Of a DNA stretch of 5,103 bases, positions 1 through 5,103 are shown piece after piece. Every line of letters starts with the position of its first letter. Position 1 is the first letter of the stretch. Origin of the DNA: Flavobacteriales bacterium UBA3376 (GTDB lineage: Bacteria; Bacteroidota; Bacteroidia; Flavobacteriales; Weeksellaceae); assembly GCA_002359055.1 (NCBI GenBank), contig DEQC01000103.1, forward strand, positions 1 to 5,103, given 5' to 3'. The translations under genes and the position numbers were made by a program. The notes below the pieces were generated by a model. It saw only the letters and a list, made by a program, of their open reading frames with translations, ran no database searches and had not been told where the DNA came from.

Positions 1-12
1 GTTTTACTATGT

Positions 13-145
13 CGTACAACGGTCTCGGCTATGCGTAGTGCGGGATTTCAAGGCACTTCACTGTCCGTTTGGCACTTAGTTTATTAAATGTAATTACTTT
101 CATATCAGCACTTTCGCCCGCATTACGTATAGGTATTGTTGTGTG
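13..145 (+). repeat. Large imperfect palindrome, attC-like or palindromic dispersed repeat
   Basis: Bases 29-44 (CTATGCGTAGTGCGGG) pair with 117-132 (CCCGCATTACGTATAG) over 16 consecutive positions, two of them G-T (33/128 and 38/123). An outer stem pairs 13-20 with 138-145 (CGTACAAC with GTTGTGTG), including two wobbles; 21-23 can pair with 135-137. The arms are asymmetric: 24-28 is unpaired against 133-134. The 72-base centre carries GCACTT three times (53-58, 72-77, 109-114). The ends GTACAAC (14-20) and GTTGTGT (138-144) each differ at one position from the integron core boxes RYYYAAC and GTTRRRY. The G-T pairs become A-C mismatches on the minus strand, so the plus strand folds better. 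Structure is read directly; function is open. A rightward terminator is less likely given the long loop. Confidence 0.6.
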
Positions 146-201
146 CCCGTGCTTTATTTTTTCTTTCGTCCGTGCGTAGGGAAAGACACACTCTTTGACA
201 A

Positions 202-266
202 GCTTTGGCTGGTGCGGTTGGCTTGAGCGGCTTGGTAATGTGTGTGGCTTTGAAGCGTTGGCATTT
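202..266 (+). repeat. Degenerate G/T-rich tract with GGCTT and GTTGGC words
   Basis: On the plus strand GGCTT occurs at 220-224, 229-233 and 246-250, and GTTGGC at 217-222 and 257-262, with related TTTGGC (204-209) and TGTGGC (243-248). On the minus strand this reads as scattered GCCAA words. Spacing is irregular, so it is not a clean tandem array. It lies between the hsdM stop and the palindrome. No function is recognised. Confidence 0.35.
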
Positions 267-274
267 CTGTCCGA

Positions 275-1894
275 TTATATTGTTTTAAGTTTCAGTTCTT
301 TTAAGTATTCATTGTGTTCTTTCGTCTTCGTTTCAATCCGTTCGTTTATTGAAGTCAGTTTTTCGTTGACCTTGTCTAAGTCAATTTCTATTTCGTCTTC
401 TGCGGTGCTTACATAGCGAGAAATGTTCAAGTTGTAGCCATTCTTTTCGATTTCTTCCATTGAAACTTTACGTGAATAACGCTCCGATTCTTGGCGGTAC
501 TTGTAGGTTTCTACAATATTTTTGATGTTGTCTTTATTCAGTGTGTTCTGACGCTTGCCTTTTACAAAATGCTCACTGGCGTTGATGAATAAAACGTCAT
601 CTTCTTTCTTACATTTCTTTAAAACCAGAATACAAACAGGAATTCCTGTTGAATAGAATAAATTGGAAGGCAGTCCAATTACCGTGTCAATGTGGTTGTC
701 TTTCAAAAGTTTGGTTCTGATGCGTTCTTCTGCGCCACCACGGAATAAAACGCCATGTGGCAAGATGATAGCCATTGTTCCTTCTTTGGCTAAAAAGTGA
801 AAACCATGTAACAAGAATGCAAAGTCAGCGGCTGATTTTGGTGCAAGTCCGTAACTTTTGAAGCGGAAATCTTCTCCCATTGCTTCATTGGGTTCCCAAC
901 GCAAGCTGAAAGGCGGATTGGCAACTATCGCATCAAATTCTGTTTTCTTGGATGGGTTCATCTCGTTTAAAATGTCCCATTGGTTCTTTAGCGTGTCACC
1001 GTGGTAGATTTCAAACTCGGTGTCTTTCATGCCGTGCAAAAGCATGTTCATACGGGCCAGGTTGTAGGTGGTAATGTTGTTTTCCTGACCGTAGATTTTG
1101 CCGATGGTACCAGCGCCTTTTGTCTGTTCCTTGAGCTGATTGCTTACATTCAAGAGCAAAGAACCCGAACCACAAGCAAAATCTAATACTTTATCCAATT
1201 TCTGTTTTGGCCCCGTGGAAGGGTCTTGACTATCGAGTGTTACGATTTTTGAAAGAATAGTTGAAATTTGTTGAGGTGTATAAAACTCTCCCGCTTTTTT
1301 GCCTGAACCTGCGGCAAACTGACCAATCAAATATTCGTAGGCATCCCCAAGCGTGTCTGTATCAGTTGAAAACTCCGCAATGCCTTCTGAAATCTTTTGA
1401 ATGATTGTGCAAAGCTTCTTGTTTCTTTCTGCTGGTGTTTTGCCCAATTTCTCCGAATTCAGGTTGATTTCAGAAAACAAGCCTTGAAAAGAATTGTCAA
1501 AGGATTCGTTTTCAATGTAGCGGAACCCTTCTTCCAAGGTGATAAGCAAATCAATACTTTGGGTTCTGGCCAATTCGGTGATGTTGCTCCACAAATGCTC
1601 AGGTTTGATGACGTAATGCACCTTTCTACGCATTTGTTTTTCAAACTCCGATACATCTTCTGCATTTTCTTCATACCAAATCGCTAAGGCAGTTCTCCCA
1701 TCATCTTCTGCCAGCTTAGGATAATCCGAACCCAATTCTTTTCTAGCCGATTCTTCGTAATTAGCTGATAGGTAGCGCAAAAACAAAAATGAAAGCATGT
1801 AATCACGGAACGAATCCGCATTCATGGCACCACGCAGATTGTCTGCGATTGCCCAAAGGGTTTTTCCTAATCTATCTTGGTCTTTTTGTGTCAT
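275..1894 (-). CDS. hsdM: Type I restriction-modification methyltransferase subunit HsdM (N6-adenine)
   Basis: HsdM transfers a methyl group from S-adenosylmethionine to N6 of adenine in the target chosen by HsdS, as an M2S1 enzyme, and also forms the core to which HsdR binds. The 539-residue protein is full length for the EcoR124-like class. It has an N-terminal helical HsdM domain (about 8-170, with SFRDYMLSFLFLRYLS), motif X GEFYTP (202-207), the cofactor-binding motif I DFACGSGSLL (238-247), the catalytic motif IV NPPF (326-329), the downstream LPHGVLFRGGAEERIR segment (378-393), LPSNLFYSTGIPVCILVL (408-425), and a C-terminal helix rich in Glu and Lys. All motifs needed for activity are intact. 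The ATG at 1892-1894 follows the stop of the ATPase gene by two bases, which points to translational coupling. No clear Shine-Dalgarno sequence and no Bacteroidota-type TAnnTTTG promoter was seen in the 150 bases upstream. The gene is last in the operon. Confidence 0.97.
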   Translation of the reverse strand: MTQKDQDRLGKTLWAIADNLRGAMNADSFRDYMLSFLFLRYLSANYEESARKELGSDYPKLAEDDGRTALAIWYEENAEDVSEFEKQMRRKVHYVIKPEHLWSNITELARTQSIDLLITLEEGFRYIENESFDNSFQGLFSEINLNSEKLGKTPAERNKKLCTIIQKISEGIAEFSTDTDTLGDAYEYLIGQFAAGSGKKAGEFYTPQQISTILSKIVTLDSQDPSTGPKQKLDKVLDFACGSGSLLLNVSNQLKEQTKGAGTIGKIYGQENNITTYNLARMNMLLHGMKDTEFEIYHGDTLKNQWDILNEMNPSKKTEFDAIVANPPFSLRWEPNEAMGEDFRFKSYGLAPKSAADFAFLLHGFHFLAKEGTMAIILPHGVLFRGGAEERIRTKLLKDNHIDTVIGLPSNLFYSTGIPVCILVLKKCKKEDDVLFINASEHFVKGKRQNTLNKDNIKNIVETYKYRQESERYSRKVSMEEIEKNGYNLNISRYVSTAEDEIEIDLDKVNEKLTSINERIETKTKEHNEYLKELKLKTI

Positions 1895-1899
1895 ACTTA
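1892..1899 (-). promoter_or_regulatory. ATPase/hsdM junction, TAA-GT-ATG
   Basis: The stop of the ATPase gene and the start of hsdM are separated by the same two bases, GT, as at the previous junction. The upstream minus-strand sequence TTTATAGTTCAC has no purine-rich ribosome site. HsdM translation therefore probably depends on ribosomes arriving from the ATPase gene. Confidence 0.6.
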
Positions 1900-2958
1900 G
1901 TGAACTATAAATTTGAATTTGTCTTGAATTTTGGTAAATACCTTCTCAAGCAAACCTGCGTCTACTGGATTCAATTCTGCTGGTTGCTGCCTTGCATCTT
2001 TATGAGATAATGCATTTACCTGATTGCTTATCATTTCTAAATCATCCTTGTAACCTATGCTCTCCAATGCTTTCTTTATACCGCCCGTGCCCAAGAAGGA
2101 AGAGATGATTTCTAACAACTGTCTTAAAAGGACGAAATGGTATCCCATTATTGTTTTGTTCGTTATGTTTTCATTCAAAACTTGCAACAAATACAGGTGA
2201 TAGAGAAAAACATCCTTGTCATGGTTTTTAAGTGTTAACTCATTGTTTTGGATACTAAGAATACCACGTTTGGTATTGTTCCTATAAGAGCTATTCATCA
2301 ATCTGTCTGACAGAATCGAGAAAAGACCGATATGATGAGTTGTTATAATAAAACGCTTTTCTGATTTAGCAGTTATTTTTTCGTTAATGATTCTCATCAA
2401 CGAATCAGCTGTTAGAAAAATGTTGTGTTCGTCTAGACTAGAAACTGGGTCATCAATAAAGAAGTGGGAATCCTGTTCTCCTGTCCATGCATCTGCATCA
2501 AACAGGGCAAGGAAAAAGCACCAGACAAAAATTCGCTCTTCACCCCGTGAAATTTTGATATTACGCTCTTCTTCTCTTGAAAAACGAATGGCATCAATTC
2601 CTATTTCTGGGTTTTTATTTTGGTCGAACTCATAAGTGTACTTTGGAAGATAGGGAGCAAGCTTATCATCAAGTAAATCAGGATTTTCAATGATTGAACT
2701 GAAATATGGATTCAAGCTGCTCTTTAATATTTCAAGGCGCATATTCTCATTTCCATTTTCTTCATCATTATTCCACCTAAACAGGTCTTCACTATACGCA
2801 TTGTAATACACTCCTGCGTGAGAGCCATCTTTCTTTTTTGTTAGGTTCTTGTATTCTACACAGAGCTTGGTCTTTCCAGTCGAGTTAAAAGCGTAAATCA
2901 GCGTTATCGGCTGTTTGCTCTCATTAATCTGTTGTGCTATTTCATTAATTGTTGCCAT
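1897..2958 (-). CDS. PrrC-like AAA/ABC-type ATPase, probable anticodon nuclease embedded in the type I R-M operon
   Basis: This 353-residue protein has an ABC-class ATPase core. It shows a Walker A loop AFNSTGKT (23-30, with Ala for the usual first Gly), a family-like stretch YYNAYSEDLFRW (51-62), a signature-like ISRGEER (136-142), Walker B plus D-loop FFIDDPVSSLD (166-176) and an H-loop IITTHH (204-209). The IDDPVSSLD form is typical of the PrrC/RloC group. The C-terminal part carries R279-x3-E283 (RQLLE) and H319 (NALSHKD). PrrC uses Arg320, Glu324 and His356 to cut tRNA-Lys in the anticodon loop, so the triad order and spacing agree (E to H is 36 here, 32 in PrrC). Length is near PrrC (396) and about half of RloC; no long coiled coil or CxxC zinc hook is present. 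It lies two bases after hsdS and two before hsdM. The ATPase call is firm. The RNase role and any tRNA target are inference; it might instead be a regulatory or inactive relative. Confidence 0.8.
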   Translation of the reverse strand: MATINEIAQQINESKQPITLIYAFNSTGKTKLCVEYKNLTKKKDGSHAGVYYNAYSEDLFRWNNDEENGNENMRLEILKSSLNPYFSSIIENPDLLDDKLAPYLPKYTYEFDQNKNPEIGIDAIRFSREEERNIKISRGEERIFVWCFFLALFDADAWTGEQDSHFFIDDPVSSLDEHNIFLTADSLMRIINEKITAKSEKRFIITTHHIGLFSILSDRLMNSSYRNNTKRGILSIQNNELTLKNHDKDVFLYHLYLLQVLNENITNKTIMGYHFVLLRQLLEIISSFLGTGGIKKALESIGYKDDLEMISNQVNALSHKDARQQPAELNPVDAGLLEKVFTKIQDKFKFIVH

Positions 2959-2963
2959 ACCTA
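2956..2963 (-). promoter_or_regulatory. hsdS/ATPase junction, TAG-GT-ATG
   Basis: The stop of hsdS and the start of the ATPase gene are separated by GT only. Upstream on the minus strand, GAGAGTTAGG could act as a weak ribosome site, although it runs almost into the start codon. The layout suggests reinitiation rather than independent initiation, so the ATPase should be made together with HsdS. Confidence 0.6.
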
Positions 2964-4211
2964 ACTCTCAATTTTTGGAAACAACCCCTGCATCAATCCC
3001 TTTTTATGCTGCTGCAATTGCTCAATTTTCTCTTGCTGGGCAGTGATGAGCTCATCCACAGCCGAAAGACAGGAAGCGATTTTTTGTTGTTCTTCAATTC
3101 TAGGTGGATGCCAAAACTCAGTTATTCTCGCATTTTTAATTGTGTAAGTTCCAACCGTGGATTTTGATGTTTGAGCATCAATTTGGTTTTGAATATGCGA
3201 AGACTCAAAACAGAACTCAAAGAATGATGAGTCCAATTCTTCACGCTTGCTAAACCATATAACATTCCCATCTTTGAAATAGAATTTGTCTTCTTTTTTA
3301 ACTTGATATATCACTCCTAGTGTCCCAACACCACTTACTAAAAAGTCGCCTTCAACTGGAACGCCATATGATTCTTTCAATTCAATATAAAGGTCTTCTG
3401 ATATAAAAATTTCACTTCCAAATGGCTCATTTTTACTCAAGGATACAAGTTCTCTTGTGCGATAAAATGGGACGCCATCATTTGTCCAATCCTTTTGCAG
3501 AACTCGTTTACTTGAGCCTACATCAAAAAAGTCTTCAACTCTTTTAATTTCCCACTCCCCATCTCCTTCAAACTCAGGAAAACGAACCTTTGGAACAGTT
3601 TCGCCTTTTTGTGGGAAAAGGTTTTGCAGCAAGCCTTTTTTGTGGTCTTTGAGGGCGTCCAGCTTATCCTTGTAGGCAGCTATCAGCTCATCTAAAGATG
3701 AAAGGCAGGAGGCGATTTTTTGTTGTTCTTGTTTTCTAGGATTTGGGATTAGGACTTCAGAAAACTGCTTATAGCTAATCATCTTTCCATCTCTAATACC
3801 TTCCAAGTTTCTGTTCAAATCTTGAATGAACAAAAAAGACTTAAAATAGTGACGATAAAAATCATTTAATACATCTCGTTTCTTTCTCAGAATGATATAG
3901 GCGGGACTGCATAGCCCTAAATAATTAGAATACTCAATTCCACCTTGAAACGACCTTAGACTAATGATAAAATCACCAATTTCAACAACTTTGTACCTTT
4001 CAACACTCTTTTCAGATACAGAAACATGATAATCTATCAAATCTCTTGGAATAGCTCCTTGCTCTTGTGTGATAGCAAGAATTGGTAAATCAGAGTTGTG
4101 ATTCTTATTCGATATTGGCTCGAATAATTCATCTCCATACTCATATTGCCACTCTCCCGAATTTTCAAACTCAGGAAACCTTAACTCCGGTATTAATTTC
4201 TCTTTACTCAT
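2961..4211 (-). CDS. hsdS: Type I restriction-modification specificity subunit HsdS
   Basis: HsdS reads the DNA target for both methylation and restriction. The 416-residue length is normal for the family. It has the usual two-fold layout: a short N-terminal conserved piece (RFPEFENSGEW, 11-21), target recognition domain 1 (about 22-160), a central conserved helical spacer (162-200) followed by RFPEFEGDGEW (210-220), recognition domain 2 (about 221-371), and a C-terminal helical spacer (374-412). The spacers share EQQKIASCLS, DELI and HKKGL and form the antiparallel coiled coil that sets the distance between half-sites. The two recognition domains look unlike each other, so an asymmetric bipartite target is expected; its sequence cannot be read from here. 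The start is the ATG at 4209-4211, overlapping the end of hsdR by 8 bases; an AGGA lies 11 bases upstream, a long spacing. A two-base gap separates the TAG stop from the next gene. Confidence 0.96.
   Translation of the reverse strand: MSKEKLIPELRFPEFENSGEWQYEYGDELFEPISNKNHNSDLPILAITQEQGAIPRDLIDYHVSVSEKSVERYKVVEIGDFIISLRSFQGGIEYSNYLGLCSPAYIILRKKRDVLNDFYRHYFKSFLFIQDLNRNLEGIRDGKMISYKQFSEVLIPNPRKQEQQKIASCLSSLDELIAAYKDKLDALKDHKKGLLQNLFPQKGETVPKVRFPEFEGDGEWEIKRVEDFFDVGSSKRVLQKDWTNDGVPFYRTRELVSLSKNEPFGSEIFISEDLYIELKESYGVPVEGDFLVSGVGTLGVIYQVKKEDKFYFKDGNVIWFSKREELDSSFFEFCFESSHIQNQIDAQTSKSTVGTYTIKNARITEFWHPPRIEEQQKIASCLSAVDELITAQQEKIEQLQQHKKGLMQGLFPKIES
2976..3092 (-). repeat. hsdS internal repeat, copy B (C-terminal conserved spacer)
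   Basis: This encodes HsdS residues 374-412 and is the second copy of the helical spacer, offset 212 residues from copy A. The part coding for EQQKIASCLS is the best conserved at DNA level; the middle has diverged (KDKLDALKD in A, QEKIEQLQQ in B). The pair frames recognition domain 2. Confidence 0.85.
3552..3584 (-). repeat. hsdS short repeat coding RFPEFEGDGEW, copy 2
   Basis: This codes for HsdS residues 210-220, entering recognition domain 2. It shares a 15-base identity with copy 1 at 4149-4181. The second half of HsdS thus repeats the architecture of the first. Confidence 0.8.
3612..3728 (-). repeat. hsdS internal repeat, copy A (central conserved spacer)
   Basis: This encodes HsdS residues 162-200, the central helical spacer. 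It is paralogous to copy B at 2976-3092, sharing EQQKIASCLS, DELI, HKKGL and LFP. The plus-strand bases 3712-3730 (GCGATTTTTTGTTGTTCTT) are identical to 3076-3094, a 19-base perfect direct repeat. Such repeats are normal to the family's pseudo-symmetry and can serve as recombination sites for recognition-domain exchange. Confidence 0.85.
4149..4181 (-). repeat. hsdS short repeat coding RFPEFENSGEW, copy 1
   Basis: This codes for the conserved start of the first half of HsdS, residues 11-21. Plus-strand bases 4164-4178 (TTCAAACTCAGGAAA) match 3567-3581 exactly. Together with copy 2 it marks the left edge of each recognition domain. Confidence 0.8.
4204..4211 (-). promoter_or_regulatory. hsdR/hsdS 8-base overlap (ATGAGTAA), translational coupling
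   Basis: Read on the minus strand, the hsdS start codon ATG (4211-4209) is followed two bases later by the hsdR stop TAA (4206-4204), in a different frame. Ribosomes ending on hsdR can restart on hsdS, tying specificity subunit supply to hsdR translation. The overlap is read directly; coupling is inferred from it. Confidence 0.7.
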
Positions 4212-5103
4212 ATGCAGCTAATCCTGAAATTTCACGCCCTTGGGCTAATTTTTTTAATTGAGGTACCAAGTCTTCCATCAAGGCCAATTCTTTGGTTCTG
4301 CGTTCTTTCCAACTCAATTCCAATGGCTCCAACAAATCGGTGAGCTTTTCTCCATCAAAAATCATTCGGCTCATGATTTTCTCTACAAAGGTTTTGAGGG
4401 CAGAGGTATCTAAACCGTGTTTGTTGGCAATATCCGCCAGTTCTTTATCGTACTTTTCTACTTTGTAAGTTTCAAATTTCTTTTTCAGTTCTTCGGCTGT
4501 TTGCCCTGTTGTCCAATCTACCTGCTCAATGTATTCGGTCAGGTCTTCTTCTTCGTCCATCAGGTTGGCGTTAGACTTTAGCAATTGAATCACCTGTGCT
4601 TTGGTCATTTTCTGCTTGCTCGACTTTTGTTGAGTGCTGTCGGCAATCAGGCTCATGATGTAATCGTAATCAATCACAGCAGAGGCAAAAAGCACAAATT
4701 CAAAATCGAGTTGCTGAATGTCGTCTGGTGCATCTTCGCCTTCTTTTTGCTGTATTTCACGCAGTTGCTTGGCAGTTTCTAAGTACGAGCTACGAAATTC
4801 CAGCAATGTTTCCTTGGGCAAGATTTTTTCAATCTGCTCTTGTTGGGCTTCATCCAAATCCGTGTATTGGTCAAGTTGGGTTTTGAGTCGCTGTACTTCC
4901 TTAAAGTTTTTCACAAAGGCAATGCGGGCAGCATCTCCTTTCAGGTTATACACTTCCTGCGGTTCGTTTACCAAATTGTGCTCTTGCATAAATGCACCGA
5001 GTTTTTCTACCGCTTCTTGGTATTTGTCAATCACCACAGGCGCGGGATCCACCATCCAAATTTCTTTGGCCTTGCCGCCTTCTTCGCCAGAAAAGAGCGT
5101 AAT
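4204..5103 (-). CDS. hsdR: Type I restriction enzyme R subunit (HsdR), C-terminal 299 residues, 5' part outside window
   Basis: HsdR is the motor and nuclease subunit of type I restriction enzymes: it pulls DNA past the bound complex using ATP and cuts unmodified DNA. Only the C-terminal helical region is visible; the PD-(D/E)xK nuclease and helicase motifs lie beyond the right edge. The frame is open to base 5103, so the Met codon at 5053-5055 is internal; 16 more codons precede it (ITLFSGEEGGKAKEIW). The visible part matches the EcoR124-type C-terminal domain in pattern: KYQEAVEKL near visible residues 27-35, a helical stretch with FVKNFKEVQRLKTQLDQYTD near 63-82, DFEFVLFASAVIDYDYIMSL near 133-152, and a charged end finishing REISGLAAYE. 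This domain contacts the methyltransferase core in the family. The stop codon TAA (4204-4206) lies inside the start of hsdS. The subunit class is secure; assignment to subtype IC is a family-level inference. Confidence 0.93.
   Translation of the reverse strand: MTLFSGEEGGKAKEIWMVDPAPVVIDKYQEAVEKLGAFMQEHNLVNEPQEVYNLKGDAARIAFVKNFKEVQRLKTQLDQYTDLDEAQQEQIEKILPKETLLEFRSSYLETAKQLREIQQKEGEDAPDDIQQLDFEFVLFASAVIDYDYIMSLIADSTQQKSSKQKMTKAQVIQLLKSNANLMDEEEDLTEYIEQVDWTTGQTAEELKKKFETYKVEKYDKELADIANKHGLDTSALKTFVEKIMSRMIFDGEKLTDLLEPLELSWKERRTKELALMEDLVPQLKKLAQGREISGLAAYE

Larger units (their letters stand above)
1..274. other. Non-coding region downstream of hsdM
   Basis: No convincing gene was found here. 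The region starts at the window edge and ends at the hsdM stop. It holds a large imperfect palindrome (13-145), a T-rich stretch on the plus strand (153-166), and a degenerate G/T-rich tract (about 202-266). The minus-strand frame of hsdM happens to stay open after its TAA for 80 codons, to a TAG at 29-31, but the translation looks unlike an HsdM tail and has no recognisable domain. No classic terminator with a T-run was seen on the minus strand directly after hsdM. The sequence resembles dispersed intergenic sequences that I associate with Bacteroidota genomes; this is memory, not a search result. Confidence 0.6.

Noticed and set aside
13..166. Rho-independent terminator for rightward transcription (hairpin plus T-rich 153-166)
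   Set aside because: The hairpin encloses 72 bases, the T-run starts several bases after the stem and is interrupted, and no plus-strand gene is visible to terminate.
195..416. Plus-strand open frame of 73 codons starting at a TTG
   Set aside because: It lies mostly antisense to the end of hsdM, is rich in Ser, Phe and Leu as expected for the complement of a Lys/Glu-rich helix, and has no domain.
1397..1687. Plus-strand open frame of 96 codons, and a minus-strand overlapping frame at 1459-1674
   Set aside because: Both sit wholly inside hsdM, whose reading is fully supported by family motifs; they are shadows.
1897..2958. SMC/RecF-type DNA repair ATPase as the identity of the ATPase gene
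   Set aside because: There are no long coiled-coil arms, and the C-terminal triad, the IDDPVSSLD motif and the type I R-M context favour the PrrC/RloC group.
2976..3728. Reading the hsdS repeats as a CRISPR or tandem array
   Set aside because: There are only two diverged copies, coding for the known conserved spacers of HsdS.
4225..4234. Perfect 10-base palindrome TGAAATTTCA upstream of hsdS
   Set aside because: It is inside the hsdR coding sequence, short and AT-rich, with no second copy seen; chance is sufficient.
5053..5055. ATG as a possible start of the right-hand gene
   Set aside because: The frame remains open to the window edge with HsdR-like residues before it, so this Met is internal to a truncated hsdR.

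Overview
The window holds most of a type I restriction-modification operon, read leftward on the minus strand. It looks like part of a bacterial defence locus. A Bacteroidota host is the best guess: the subunits resemble the type IC-like proteins common in that phylum, the start codons have no strong Shine-Dalgarno sequence, and base composition is moderately AT-rich (hand-counted 60-base rows run from about 25% to 48% GC). This is an impression, not a proof.

In transcription order the genes are: the C-terminal 299 residues of the restriction/translocase subunit HsdR (5103 to 4204, 5' part outside the window); the specificity subunit HsdS (4211 to 2961, overlapping hsdR by 8 bases); a compact 353-residue ABC-type ATPase that I interpret as a PrrC-like anticodon nuclease (2958 to 1897); and the methyltransferase subunit HsdM (1894 to 275). 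The last two junctions both have the form stop-GT-ATG, with only two bases between genes. No promoter or terminator was seen between the genes, so they probably form one translationally coupled unit whose promoter lies to the right of the window.

HsdM and HsdS should form the modification enzyme, which methylates adenine in a bipartite target set by the two HsdS recognition domains. With HsdR added, the complex translocates and cuts unmodified DNA. The embedded ATPase keeps Walker A, signature, Walker B/D-loop and H-loop motifs. Its C-terminal R279-x3-E283...H319 set matches in kind and spacing the Arg/Glu/His triad of the Escherichia coli tRNA-Lys anticodon nuclease PrrC. PrrC is also encoded inside a type IC operon and is held inactive by the restriction complex until a phage disables it. 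The arrangement suggests a two-layer defence: DNA cleavage first, then tRNA cleavage if the first layer is blocked.

The left 274 bases lie downstream of hsdM and hold no convincing gene. They contain a 133-base imperfect palindrome (13-145), which resembles an integron attC site or a palindromic dispersed repeat, followed by a degenerate G/T-rich tract (about 202-266). The palindrome folds better as the plus strand than as the minus strand.
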